DNA from: Devosia sp.
Lineage (GTDB): Bacteria > Pseudomonadota > Alphaproteobacteria > Rhizobiales > Devosiaceae
NCBI RefSeq assembly: GCF_028290625.1
Contig: NZ_JAQGJM010000033.1
Location: 31,371 to 95,370 of the forward strand
Reading direction: 5' to 3'
DNA: 64,000 nt
In this document: piece after piece, positions 8,296 through 15,797 of the stretch
How the letters are laid out: each line of letters starts with the position of its first letter
Numbering within the stretch: the first letter of the stretch is position 1
The notes under the pieces: model-generated
What the model was told of the DNA's origin: nothing
Databases searched by the model: none
Seen by the model: the letters and a program-made list of their open reading frames with translations, nothing else
Position numbers and translations under genes: made by a program

Positions 8296-8823
8296 ATGGC
8301 CTCAGCTTTCTACGCTCCCCTCGACAAGAAGGCCGCGGGTCTCGCCTTCGTGCTGGCCCTTCTCGCTATTGCGGGGGCCTGGGGCTCGCAATTGTTTGGC
8401 GGCCTGGTGCCTTGCGAACTCTGCCTCGAACAGCGCATGGCCTATTACTGGGGGCTGCCGGTCCTCCTAGTCATCCTGATCACCTGGAACCGCCTGCCGC
8501 TGGTAGTCTGGTATCTGGCCATGGCCATAGCCACCGCGATCTTCGCTTGGGGCGCCTATATGGGCGCCTATCACGCAGGCGTCGAATGGGGCTTCTGGCC
8601 CGGCCCCACCGCCTGCACCGGCACCGGCATCGGCGAGATCAGCTTCGATGCCCTCAGCGACCTGAATTCCGCCCGCGTCGTCCCTTGCGACGTCGTGCAG
8701 TTCCGCTTCCTCGGCATTTCACTGGCCGGCTACAACGCCCTGGTGATGGTCGCGACAGTCGCGCTGCTGCTGCTCTCGATCGGAGCCCAAGCCAGCCGCA
8801 AGGGTCGGCGCGCCCGCGCGTAA
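8296..8823 (+). CDS. dsbB: Disulfide bond formation protein B
   Basis: 175-residue inner-membrane protein that reoxidises the periplasmic thiol oxidase DsbA and passes electrons to quinone. Four hydrophobic segments are visible. The first cysteine pair is CELC (Cys40 and Cys43) just after the first membrane segment. The second pair is split, in TACTGTGIG and VVPCDVVQF, in the second periplasmic loop. This matches the alphaproteobacterial DsbB family. The upstream ribosome binding site is weak. It ends 7 bp from the convergent toxin gene parE, with no obvious terminator between. Confidence 0.92.
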   Translation: MASAFYAPLDKKAAGLAFVLALLAIAGAWGSQLFGGLVPCELCLEQRMAYYWGLPVLLVILITWNRLPLVVWYLAMAIATAIFAWGAYMGAYHAGVEWGFWPGPTACTGTGIGEISFDALSDLNSARVVPCDVVQFRFLGISLAGYNALVMVATVALLLLSIGAQASRKGRRARA

Positions 8824-8830
8824 ACTAGTC

Positions 8831-9115
8831 CTAGAGCGTGAGGTCATCCACGTCTCTGGCACTGTGGAGCACGCGGACGATTTGCACCGCATTGTCCAGC
8901 ACACGATAGAGCACGAGATAGTTCCCGACCGGCATTCGCCGAATGCCGTGCCATCGCTCCTGAAGCGGGTAGCGCTGGCTGTCCGATAGCAACGAGCGGC
9001 ATGAGGTGCGCAACTCCGCGACGAAGCTTTTTGCGCGCTTGCTGTTGTCGCGAGCGATGAAGTCACCGATCGACTTCAGATCACGCAGCGAGGCCGGCGT
9101 ATAAAGGACGCGCAT
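8831..9115 (-). CDS. parE: ParE/RelE family toxin
   Basis: 94-residue basic protein with the ParE plasmid-stabilisation fold: N-terminal TPASLRDLKSIGDFIA, central PVGNYLVLYRV and C-terminal IVRVLHSARDVDD. ParE toxins act on DNA gyrase and RelE toxins cleave mRNA on the ribosome; the sequence fits ParE better. The start codon overlaps the stop of the antitoxin gene in TAATG, the usual translational coupling. It is the downstream gene of the pair. Complete, with no sign of decay. Confidence 0.9.
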   Translation of the reverse strand: MRVLYTPASLRDLKSIGDFIARDNSKRAKSFVAELRTSCRSLLSDSQRYPLQERWHGIRRMPVGNYLVLYRVLDNAVQIVRVLHSARDVDDLTL

Positions 9116-9366
9116 TAATCGCTGCCATCAGCGTAGCGCGCCTCAAGTTCCGCAAAGACCTCTTCCTCGGACAACCAGCCGTTGGCGTCGGCCTCCGCGA
9201 TAGCCAGCATGATGCTCGTGTCCAGATCGCGTAGCCGTGCCTCGCGTTCCTGCACGAGACGAACGCCTTCGCGCAGAACCTCACTCTTGGAATTGTAGCG
9301 ACCGTTTTCCACCAGGTCACTCACGACCTTTTCGAGATTTTCGCCCAGCTCAGCACTGATCGCCAT
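9115..9366 (-). CDS. parD: ParD-like ribbon-helix-helix antitoxin
   Basis: 83 residues from the ATG at 9366 (MAISAELGENLEKVV); an in-frame start at 9393 would run through the operator. The N-terminal half is a ParD/CopG DNA-binding domain (VENGRYNSKSEVLREGVRLVQERE). The acidic C-terminal half (WLSEEEVFAELEARYAD) should wrap the toxin. It overlaps parE by one base. A perfect 12-bp inverted repeat lies 19 bp upstream of the start, consistent with autorepression by the ParD-ParE complex. Confidence 0.9.
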   Translation of the reverse strand: MAISAELGENLEKVVSDLVENGRYNSKSEVLREGVRLVQEREARLRDLDTSIMLAIAEADANGWLSEEEVFAELEARYADGSD

Positions 9367-9384
9367 GACATAGCTCCACTTTGC

Positions 9385-9411
9385 ACCGACCAATAATAGT
9401 TATTGGTCGGT
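9385..9411. promoter_or_regulatory. Perfect 12-bp inverted repeat, probable ParDE operator
   Basis: ACCGACCAATAA at 9385-9396 and TTATTGGTCGGT at 9400-9411 are exact reverse complements with a 3-base TAG centre. It lies between the stop of the upstream HNH gene (9423) and the parD start (9366), where the parD promoter is expected. There is no T-run on either side, so an operator is more likely than a terminator. Confidence 0.75.
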
Positions 9412-9422
9412 CCATCAGCAAG

Positions 9423-9980
9423 CTATTCCTCAAGCTCGATATCCCAGTACAGATAATCCAGCCAACTCTGGTGCAGATGGTTGGGGGGGAAGGCGCGGCC
9501 GTTATTGTGCAGGTCATGCACCGTCGGGTGATACGGCGCCTGTCGTGGGAACATCTTGATTTCCCAAGGCATGCGGTTGGCCTTGCGCAGATTGCACGGC
9601 GCGCAGGCGGCCACCACGTTTTCCCAGGTCGTCCGCCCGCCCTTGGAGCGCGGAATAACATGGTCGAACGTCAGGTCGTCCTTGGCGCCGCAATATTGGC
9701 AGACGAAGCGATCGCGCAGGAACACGTTGAAGCGGGTGAAGGCGGGATGACGCGCCGGCTTCACATAATCCTTGAGCGACACCACGCTGGGCAGTCGCAT
9801 TTCGAAGCTGGGGCTGTGGATCACCGTGTCATATTGCGACACGATATTCACCCGATCCAGGCACACTGCCTTGATCGCGTCCTGCCAAGACCAGAGCGAT
9901 AACGGATAATAGCTGAGCGGCCGAAAATCGGCGTTCAACACAAGCGCGGGACAGGCCTCAGGCGACACGTGGATGGTCAC
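9423..9980 (-). CDS. HNH endonuclease
   Basis: 185 residues. The HNH nuclease motif is complete: CQYCGAKDDLTFDHVIPRSKGG, then NVVAACAPCNLRKAN, with two CxxC zinc pairs, the catalytic DH and the final N. The N-terminal 80 residues (VLNADFRPLSYYPLSLWSW) are typical of the conserved chromosomal HNH proteins of alphaproteobacteria rather than homing enzymes. The start is GTG at 9980 with GGGAG upstream; a short hairpin (TCCCG/CGGGA, 9988-10000) overlaps that binding site. The role in the cell is not established for this family; DNA repair or processing is a guess. Confidence 0.9.
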   Translation of the reverse strand: MTIHVSPEACPALVLNADFRPLSYYPLSLWSWQDAIKAVCLDRVNIVSQYDTVIHSPSFEMRLPSVVSLKDYVKPARHPAFTRFNVFLRDRFVCQYCGAKDDLTFDHVIPRSKGGRTTWENVVAACAPCNLRKANRMPWEIKMFPRQAPYHPTVHDLHNNGRAFPPNHLHQSWLDYLYWDIELEE

Positions 9981-10079
9981 TTGAGTCTCCCGGAACGGGA
10001 ATCGAGTAAGTCCATAGCCCCTTATACTAGGCCCATTGTGTCAGGCCTGTGAAGCGGGGATGTTAACGATTATGAATAT

Positions 10080-10745
10080 CTAGCTGGGTGCTGCGACGGC
10101 GGCCAGGAAATCGCTGGCAAAGCCCAACCCGTCTGGCGAAATGCCGTGCCCGACACCGCGCGACACATGGTAGCGCACGTCATAGCCCGCCGCGACCAGC
10201 GCCGCATTGGCCTCATCCCCGAGCGCCGGATCGACCACCTGGTCCATGTCGCCATGCACGATGCAGACCGGCGGCTTGGGCAAATCTGGCCCGCCAAATC
10301 CCGGCGGCGGCACGAACGCGCCCGAAAAGGCGACGACGCCCATCAGCGGCTCGGGCAGCGACAGCCCGACATGCAGCGCCATCATCGCGCCCTGGCTGAA
10401 CCCAGCCAGGACTGTGTCCCTGGCTCCAAGTCCGGTCTGCGCCCATGCATCCTGCAGGAATTGCACCAGCACGGGCGCCGCGGCTTCAAGGCCCCGTTGC
10501 CGGCCCGAAACCCGGTCGCTGTCAAAATCGATGGCGAACCACTGAAACCCGGCCGGATAGCCCGGCAGACCTTCATGCGCATTGGGCGAGACAAACAGCG
10601 CGTCCGGCAGGATCGGCTGCCAGCTTGGCGCCAGCCCGATCAGGTCGTCGCCATTGGAGCCATAGCCATGCAGCAGCACGACGAGTTGCTTGGGGGCGCT
10701 CCCCGACAGAGGCGCCAGCATGGGGCCGGACAATCTTGGGATCAC
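10080..10745 (-). CDS. Carboxylesterase / phospholipase family alpha/beta hydrolase
   Basis: 221-residue serine hydrolase of the YpfH/carboxylesterase 2 family. Motifs: LLHGYGSNGDDL (oxyanion hole), AGFSQGAMMAL (nucleophile serine), CIVHGDMDQVVD (Asp) and RGVGHGISPDG (His), a complete triad. I place the start at GTG 10745, which overlaps the stop of the glycosylase gene in GTGA and has AAGGA upstream; longer reading in this frame runs far into that gene. It is co-transcribed with the glycosylase. The substrate is unknown, probably short-chain esters. Confidence 0.88.
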   Translation of the reverse strand: MIPRLSGPMLAPLSGSAPKQLVVLLHGYGSNGDDLIGLAPSWQPILPDALFVSPNAHEGLPGYPAGFQWFAIDFDSDRVSGRQRGLEAAAPVLVQFLQDAWAQTGLGARDTVLAGFSQGAMMALHVGLSLPEPLMGVVAFSGAFVPPPGFGGPDLPKPPVCIVHGDMDQVVDPALGDEANAALVAAGYDVRYHVSRGVGHGISPDGLGFASDFLAAVAAPS

Positions 10746-11401
10746 GGCAGAATTCCTTCCTTGTCGCGCATCACCGCGAAGAGCCGCCAGAACAGCAGGG
10801 CCGCCGCGGAGCGGTGTGGCGCCCAGAGCCTGGCCAGTTCCACCATCTGCTTGATCGTCGGTCGTTCGTCCAGTCCCAAACCACTCTGCACGGCCTTGAG
10901 CAGCGCCAGGTCCCCGGCGGGGAACACGTCGGGGTGCCCCGCGCAAAACATCAGGTATACCTCCGCCGTCCACGGCCCGATGCCCTTATGGGCCACCAGA
11001 TAAGCGACGGCCGCCTCGGCCGGCAACGTCTCCAGATGATCAAAGTCCAGCTCGCCCGCCACCATAGCCTCAGCGATCACCCGCAAGGTACGGAACTTTC
11101 CCGCGGAAAATCCAACGGCCCGGACCTGGGCCTCCTCCAGGCCGAGGTAACGAACCGGATCCAACGCGCCGTCCAACAGTTCGAACCGACCCCAGATCGC
11201 CCGCGCGCTGGCCACCGAAACCTGCTGGCCGACGACGATCTTGGCGATCCCCGGAAATCCCACAGGGTTGATCCGGGGCTCCGGCGTGCCAGTGAGGGCG
11301 CGGACGGCGGCCAATCGCGGGTCGAGCGCGACCAGCCGATCCAGATGCCAATCGATCGCCTCGGCACTATCGAGGCGCGGTGACGGCGGCAGATTGTTCA
11401 T
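10742..11401 (-). CDS. DNA-3-methyladenine glycosylase II family protein (AlkA-like)
   Basis: 219 residues from the ATG at 11401. HhH-GPD base-excision fold: IVVGQQVSVASARAIW in the N-terminal helices, the helix-hairpin-helix LVAHKGIGPWTAEVYL, then the catalytic aspartate in VFPAGDLAL. It removes alkylated purines from DNA. It lacks the extra N-terminal domain of E. coli AlkA and resembles short AlkA enzymes. It overlaps the downstream esterase gene by 4 bp and is divergent from gluQRS with only 26 bp between starts, so both promoters must overlap coding sequence. Confidence 0.9.
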   Translation of the reverse strand: MNNLPPSPRLDSAEAIDWHLDRLVALDPRLAAVRALTGTPEPRINPVGFPGIAKIVVGQQVSVASARAIWGRFELLDGALDPVRYLGLEEAQVRAVGFSAGKFRTLRVIAEAMVAGELDFDHLETLPAEAAVAYLVAHKGIGPWTAEVYLMFCAGHPDVFPAGDLALLKAVQSGLGLDERPTIKQMVELARLWAPHRSAAALLFWRLFAVMRDKEGILP

Positions 11402-11427
11402 GCTAGCAATGCCCAAAGGATCATCGA

Positions 11428-12276
11428 GTGTCGGTTAAACCCATTCTGCGCTTTGCACCAAGCCCCAACGGCCTGCTGCATCTGGGCCACGCCTTTTCGG
11501 CGCTGTTCACCTGGCAGGCGGCAGCCCAGCTCGGTGGCAAAGCTTTATTGCGCATCGAAGACATCGACCTCGCGCGAAGTAAACCCGAATTTACCCAAGC
11601 CGTTTTCGATGACCTGCATTGGCTGGGCCTGCACTGGCCCGAACCGGTCTGGCGCCAATCGGAGCGCTTCCCTGCCTATGCGGAGGCAGCCGACAAACTT
11701 CGGGCCATGGGCCTGCTTTATCCCTGCTTCTGCTCCCGCACCGAGATTGCCCTCCACGCCACTGGCACCGACCCGGATGGCGCGCCGCTTTATGCCGGCA
11801 CTTGTCGCCATTTGAGCGCCGCCGACATCGCGGCCCGGCTCGACCGCGGCGAGCCCGTGCAATATCGGCTCGACCTGCAACGCGCCCTGGCACTGACGGG
11901 TCCGCTGACCTTCACCCTTGTCGGGCCCACCATGCGCGACCGCCCGCAAATCCGCTACACGAGGCCCGAGCGGTGGGGCGATGTGGTGCTGCAACGCAAG
12001 GATACGCCCACCAGCTATCACCTCAGTGTCGTGGTCGACGATGCGGCGCAGGGCATCACCCACGTCACCCGCGGCCGCGACATGGAGGCGGCGACCGACA
12101 TCCACGTGCTATTGCAATTCCTGCTCGGCCTGCCCTCGCCGATCTATGCCTTCCATCGGCTCCTGCTGGGCGAGGACGGCAAGAAGCTCAGCAAATCCAG
12201 GGGATCGCCGAGCTTGCTGGATTTGCGCGAGGCCGGCCGGACGCCACAGGACATCCGGCGCGACCTGGGTTTTTAG
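11428..12276 (+). CDS. gluQ: Glutamyl-Q tRNA(Asp) synthetase
   Basis: 282-residue paralogue of the glutamyl-tRNA synthetase catalytic domain, lacking the anticodon-binding domain. It attaches glutamate to queuosine at the wobble base of tRNA(Asp). Class I signatures are present: FAPSPNGLLHLGHA (HIGH) and GKKLSKSRGSP (KMSKS). A zinc-site region CFCSRTE is followed by a later Tyr and Cys (LYAGTCRHL), as in YadB/GluQRS. The start is GTG with AAAGGA seven bases upstream. It overlaps the convergent epimerase gene by 4 bp at the stop codons. Confidence 0.93.
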   Translation: MSVKPILRFAPSPNGLLHLGHAFSALFTWQAAAQLGGKALLRIEDIDLARSKPEFTQAVFDDLHWLGLHWPEPVWRQSERFPAYAEAADKLRAMGLLYPCFCSRTEIALHATGTDPDGAPLYAGTCRHLSAADIAARLDRGEPVQYRLDLQRALALTGPLTFTLVGPTMRDRPQIRYTRPERWGDVVLQRKDTPTSYHLSVVVDDAAQGITHVTRGRDMEAATDIHVLLQFLLGLPSPIYAFHRLLLGEDGKKLSKSRGSPSLLDLREAGRTPQDIRRDLGF

Positions 12277-13223
12277 GCGGCCGCCTTCTTGCTCACGAAA
12301 AACTGCTGCGCCGCTGCCGCCACGGCATCCTCGAACGGCGTTCCGAAGTCGGGGCCCAGGATGGCGTCCAGCCGCGGATCGACCAGTTCCATCGGATTGT
12401 TCCACAGGTAGCGCATCTTCAGCACCTCGCGGATTACTGGCATGGCCAGCCCCATCGCCTGCATGATCAGCCATGGCACCGGGGTAATCTTGAGCGGAAT
12501 AGGGGCAGCATGCTGGATTGCTGCCATCAACTGGCCATGGGTGACGTAATTACCGGCGAAGTGGAAATTCTCGAATGCGCCCAGACTATTGCGGATATCC
12601 CCCACCTTCGCAAAAGCCTCGCCCAGATCCGGCAGATAGGCCCAGGCATGCGCCATATTCAGCTCGGCCATGTGGTGGATCTTGCCCTTGCCGATATCCA
12701 GCATCAAGGCCTGGTCGAACCAGTCGCCGCTATTATTCGGGCCATAAAAATCCCCCGCACGGATGATGATGACCTGGAATTTGCCCGCCTTGGCGGCATC
12801 GGACAGCATGGTCTCCTGCCGCACCCGAATTTCGCCACGCGGTGTCTGGGGGCGCTGCGGCGTCGAGGGCGCCATGCGCCGGTCAGTAGCGGCGAAATTG
12901 TAGACATTGCCGGGATACATCATGGTCTTGCCACTGCTCCCCATGGCCTCGATCACCGTAGCAAGCTGCGCTTCGGCCCGGCCCTTGTCCCATTTGTCAT
13001 AGGGCAGGTTCAGCGCATTGACGACGATATCGGCATCGGCAACCACCGCCTTGAGCGCGCCGAGATCGGCGGCGTCACCGGCGACGAACTTTATCCCCGC
13101 TATCGGCTTGCGATTGGTGCGGCCGAAAGCTGTCACTTCCCAGCCAGCTTGCTGGAAAGCCTGCGCCGCGTGATGGCCGATATGGCCGTTGATCCCCAGA
13201 ACCGTAACCTTGCCCTTGCTCAT
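12273..13223 (-). CDS. NAD(P)-binding epimerase/reductase (atypical SDR)
   Basis: 316 residues with an N-terminal Rossmann fold (VTVLGINGHIGHHAA), IVVNALNLPYDKW and a MYPGNVYNF segment. It belongs to the extended or atypical SDR class of nucleoside-diphosphate-sugar epimerase-like proteins. The usual YxxxK motif is not obvious, so the catalytic chemistry is uncertain. The start at 13223 has AGGAGATC upstream. It is divergent from a LysR gene that probably controls it. It ends within the gluQRS stop codon (TTAG shared). Confidence 0.85.
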   Translation of the reverse strand: MSKGKVTVLGINGHIGHHAAQAFQQAGWEVTAFGRTNRKPIAGIKFVAGDAADLGALKAVVADADIVVNALNLPYDKWDKGRAEAQLATVIEAMGSSGKTMMYPGNVYNFAATDRRMAPSTPQRPQTPRGEIRVRQETMLSDAAKAGKFQVIIIRAGDFYGPNNSGDWFDQALMLDIGKGKIHHMAELNMAHAWAYLPDLGEAFAKVGDIRNSLGAFENFHFAGNYVTHGQLMAAIQHAAPIPLKITPVPWLIMQAMGLAMPVIREVLKMRYLWNNPMELVDPRLDAILGPDFGTPFEDAVAAAAQQFFVSKKAAA

Positions 13224-13308
13224 CTTGATCTCCTGTGTTGATGGACGAGAGATAGGGCATGCATTAATGTCGAACCATTCGCTGTTTTCGTTTGATCGGC
13301 CTTCAAAA

Positions 13309-14208
13309 ATGAATAGAGAGCCCGACTGGTCGCTGTGGCGCAGCTTCTCCGCCGTGGTCAAGCATGGCTCCCTCTCCGCTGCCGCCCGCGAACTAGGCCT
13401 GTCGCAACCGACGCTGGGCCGCCATATCGAAGCGCTGGAGCAAGCGCTCGACCTTTCCCTGTTCGAACGCACCCTGAGCGGCCTCAAGGCCAACCCGGCC
13501 GCCTTGCGCCTTTACGAACCTGTCGCCGCTGCCGAAACCGCTTTGGCGCAGGCGGCAATCCTGGCCGAAAGCGCCCAGGCCGAATTCTCCGGCACCGTGC
13601 GCATCACCGCCAGCACCGTGGTGTCAAATTACGTGCTGCCGACGCTGCTGCTGCCGATCCGCGAGCGCTATCCGGCAATCGCCGTGGAGACGGTGCCCTC
13701 GGACGCCGCCGAAAACCTGCTACTGCGCGAAGCCGATATCGCCATCCGCATGTTCCGCCCGACGCAATTGGAACTGGTGGCCAAAAAGCTCGGCGAAATT
13801 CCGGTGCTCACCTGCGCCCATGAGAACTACCTGGCCCGGCGCGGCATACCGACCAAACCGAGCGAGCTTTATGACCACGACATGATCGGCTTCGATCGCT
13901 CCGACCTGATCATTTCCCACGCCAACCACATCGGCCTCCCATTGCGGCGCGACCAGTTCGTGCTGCGCACCGATAGCCAGACCCAGATGTGGGAACTGCT
14001 GCGCGCCGGGCTGGGCATTGGCTTCGCCCAGAAATCCCTGATCGACCGTACGCCCGGCATGGTGGCCCTGGGCTTCGATCTTGCCATCCCGCCGCTTCAA
14101 GTCTGGTTGACGACCCATAAGGAACTGTTCACCAGCCACCGGATTCGTGCCATTTATGACGCATTGGCGGAGGGGCTGATTGGCTATATCAACGCGCCAA
14201 TCGACTAG
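13309..14208 (+). CDS. LysR family transcriptional regulator
   Basis: 299 residues, the normal LysR length. N-terminal winged helix: WSLWRSFSAVVKHGSLSAAA followed by ELGLSQPTLGRHIEALEQAL. The C-terminal effector domain starts near FSGTVRITAS. The ATG at 13309 puts the helix-turn-helix at the usual distance from the start; an ATG at 13267 would add 14 residues. It is divergent from the epimerase-like gene (85 bp gap), the usual arrangement for a LysR activator and its target. The inducer is unknown. Confidence 0.9.
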   Translation: MNREPDWSLWRSFSAVVKHGSLSAAARELGLSQPTLGRHIEALEQALDLSLFERTLSGLKANPAALRLYEPVAAAETALAQAAILAESAQAEFSGTVRITASTVVSNYVLPTLLLPIRERYPAIAVETVPSDAAENLLLREADIAIRMFRPTQLELVAKKLGEIPVLTCAHENYLARRGIPTKPSELYDHDMIGFDRSDLIISHANHIGLPLRRDQFVLRTDSQTQMWELLRAGLGIGFAQKSLIDRTPGMVALGFDLAIPPLQVWLTTHKELFTSHRIRAIYDALAEGLIGYINAPID

Positions 14209-14237
14209 GGCCTTAGCCCGCACCCAGGCAGGACATC

Positions 14238-14438
14238 ATGGAAACCGCAGTCAATATCCTAATCGCCATCGTGCTACTCTTCGTCGTGGGCGTTTTGGGC
14301 ATGGGACTGTGGAACATGGCCAAGGGCGGCTCCAGCAATACCAGCCAGCGCCTGATGCGCCTGCGCGTTATCGCCCAGGCCGTGGCCCTCGTGCTGCTGC
14401 TTGGCGCATTGTTCTTCTTTGGCGGACCAAAACACTAA
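14238..14438 (+). CDS. Small two-helix membrane protein (HIG1/twin transmembrane type)
   Basis: 66 residues with two membrane segments (about 5-26 and 43-61) around a positively charged loop (SQRLMRLRV). This is the conserved twin transmembrane protein usually found just before the PduO-type adenosyltransferase in rhizobial genomes, with resemblance to HIG1-domain proteins. An AGGACATC sequence precedes the start. Function is unknown; a link to respiratory complexes is inferred only from the HIG1 resemblance. Confidence 0.82.
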   Translation: METAVNILIAIVLLFVVGVLGMGLWNMAKGGSSNTSQRLMRLRVIAQAVALVLLLGALFFFGGPKH

Positions 14439-14439
14439 A

Positions 14440-14527
14440 AGCATGATCCCAAAAAGTGGGACACGGTTTTTGGATCAGATCATGCTCAAACAGACAGCTA
14501 GATCGGCGTTGCCGATGAAATCGGCAA
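14440..14527. repeat. Rhizobial-type extragenic palindrome ahead of the adenosyltransferase gene
   Basis: Two stem-loops. AGCATGATC (14440-14448) pairs with GATCATGCT (14478-14486), with AAAAAGTGGG/GGTTTTTGG features inside. TTGCCGAT (14509-14516) pairs with ATCGGCAA (14520-14527). Elements with these arms are widespread between genes of rhizobia. This copy extends into AAGGA at 14526-14530, eight bases before the ATG at 14539, so the second stem reaches the ribosome binding site of the next gene. Confidence 0.8.
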
Positions 14528-14538
14528 GGACGCTCTAG

Positions 14539-15132
14539 ATGGTAAAACTCAATCGGATTTACACCCGCACCGGCGACGACGGCACCACCGGCCTGGTCCG
14601 TGGGCCGCGCCGCCAAAAGTTCGATCTGCGCGTCGAGGCTTATGGCACCGTGGACGAGGCCAACGCCTGCATCGGCCAGGCCCGGCTCGGTACCGGCTCG
14701 ATGCCCAAGATCGACATGATGCTGGGCCGTATCCAGAACGACCTGTTCGATGTCGGCTCCGACCTTGCCACGCCCGGCGAGGACGATCCAGATGCCCCCA
14801 AGTCACTCCGGGTCACCGCCGTCCAGACGCTGTGGATCGAAACCCAGATCGATCATTTCAACGAGGCCCTGACCCCCCTCAAGAGCTTCGTGCTGCCCGG
14901 CGGCACGCCCCTGGCGTCGGCGCTGCATGTGGCGCGCACCGTCACCCGCCGCGCCGAGCGCATCGTGGTGGAACTGGCCAGCGTCGAACCCGATGTCAGC
15001 CCCGAGGCGATCCGCTACCTCAATCGCCTGTCGGACCTGCTGTTCGTGCTCGGGCGCGTCGCCAATAACAATGGCGAAAAGGATGTGCTCTGGGTGCCCG
15101 GTAACTATGGCGACCTAAAAAAAGGCGATTGA
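14539..15132 (+). CDS. Cob(I)yrinic acid a,c-diamide adenosyltransferase (PduO type)
   Basis: 197-residue ATP:corrinoid adenosyltransferase that makes adenosylcobalamin. PduO-type motifs: IYTRTGDDGTTGLVRG (ATP-binding N-terminus), EAYGTVDEANACIG and the helical CARxxxRRAER-like region (ARTVTRRAERIVV). It ends with LRVANNN-like LGRVANNNGEKDVLW. The start has AAGGA inside an extragenic repeat. It lies 100 bp after the small two-helix membrane protein, a conserved pairing. No other cobalamin gene is in the window. Confidence 0.93.
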   Translation: MVKLNRIYTRTGDDGTTGLVRGPRRQKFDLRVEAYGTVDEANACIGQARLGTGSMPKIDMMLGRIQNDLFDVGSDLATPGEDDPDAPKSLRVTAVQTLWIETQIDHFNEALTPLKSFVLPGGTPLASALHVARTVTRRAERIVVELASVEPDVSPEAIRYLNRLSDLLFVLGRVANNNGEKDVLWVPGNYGDLKKGD

Positions 15133-15214
15133 TTGCAATTGCATCTATCGCCGAAGCCTTTGTTTACGCGCCATCATTAGGTTAGGGCCATGAAGTTCCC
15201 AAAGGGAGGCATCA

Positions 15215-15400
15215 ATGGATTCCGATCTCAGCACGCAATTGTCCACGTCACGGGCCGCAGTCGGGCCGGGCAACGTACAAACTGCGGTGCTCAAGAAGGC
15301 CGTTGAGGCCGAGGCGAGTGTGGCAAACCTGGTCGCCGACGCCGTCCAGTCGGCACCGCCGCCGACCGGCCAGGGCACCCGGGTCGACAAGCACGCCTGA
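15215..15400 (+). CDS. Small YjfB-like (putative motility) protein
   Basis: 61 residues. The second half (LKKAVEAEASVANLVADA and a PPPTGQGTRVD tail) resembles the YjfB family, small soluble proteins labelled putative motility proteins. There is a strong ribosome binding site (AAAGGGAGG, seven bases before ATG). It is followed after 5 bp by another tiny gene with a similar composition, so they form a two-gene unit. Function is unknown; the family name comes from context elsewhere and is weak evidence. Confidence 0.62.
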   Translation: MDSDLSTQLSTSRAAVGPGNVQTAVLKKAVEAEASVANLVADAVQSAPPPTGQGTRVDKHA

Positions 15401-15405
15401 TCGCC

Positions 15406-15627
15406 ATGAGTAACGCACTCGGCATCAGCCCGCCCGTGATGATCAACCGCATCGTCGATCGGCTGGCCACTCCGCCCGGCGCCGAACTTGCCAAGGTCGC
15501 ATTGCTGCGTGCCAAGCTGGAAACCGCCGTGCAGGAGCAGATCGCGCAAAGCGCCGCTGTGAGCCCCGATGGCAAGGGCGAAGCACCGGTGGTGGATAGC
15601 GGTGCGGCTGTGGATCGGCTGATTTAA
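15406..15627 (+). CDS. Small hypothetical protein, tandem with YjfB-like gene
   Basis: 73 residues, soluble, Ala/Val-rich with one amphipathic helix (GAELAKVALLRAKLETAVQ). I do not recognise a family. It begins 5 bp after the previous stop without its own clear ribosome binding site, so translation is probably coupled. Codon use matches the neighbours. The C-terminus (PVVDSGAAVDRLI) loosely echoes the YjfB-like tail, so it may be a diverged partner. Confidence 0.5.
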   Translation: MSNALGISPPVMINRIVDRLATPPGAELAKVALLRAKLETAVQEQIAQSAAVSPDGKGEAPVVDSGAAVDRLI

Positions 15628-15672
15628 GTTTCTGCGGAGGGGCCGCTCGGTCGATTGAGCACCCTGGCTTTC

Positions 15673-15749
15673 TTCCCGCGGGCTTGACCCGCGGGCCACT
15701 CTCAACACGGCACAAGCGGCGAGAGGCCCGCGGATCAAGTCCGCGGGAA
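15673..15749. repeat. Extragenic palindrome, CCCGCGGG family, copy 1
   Basis: Outer arms TTCCCGCGGGCTTGACCCGC and the complementary GCGGATCAAGTCCGCGGGAA close a 77-base element with a variable centre. Three more copies occur at 26678, 33381 and 43270. It fills most of the gap between the tiny gene ending at 15627 and convergent tlpA, where it could act as a bidirectional stem-loop. Confidence 0.85.
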
Positions 15750-15797
15750 GGGCCGGTGGTTGCTTATGCTGTGCCCCAAACGTAGGCGCCGCCGCCC

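Noticed and set aside
9385..9411. Terminator of the HNH gene
   Set aside because: The palindrome lies after the HNH stop, but there is no T-run on either strand and it is better placed as the parD operator.
11619..13241. A 540-codon open frame on the plus strand
   Set aside because: It is out of frame with gluQRS and then antisense to the epimerase gene. Its sequence is Arg/His-rich and low in complexity, typical of a shadow frame.
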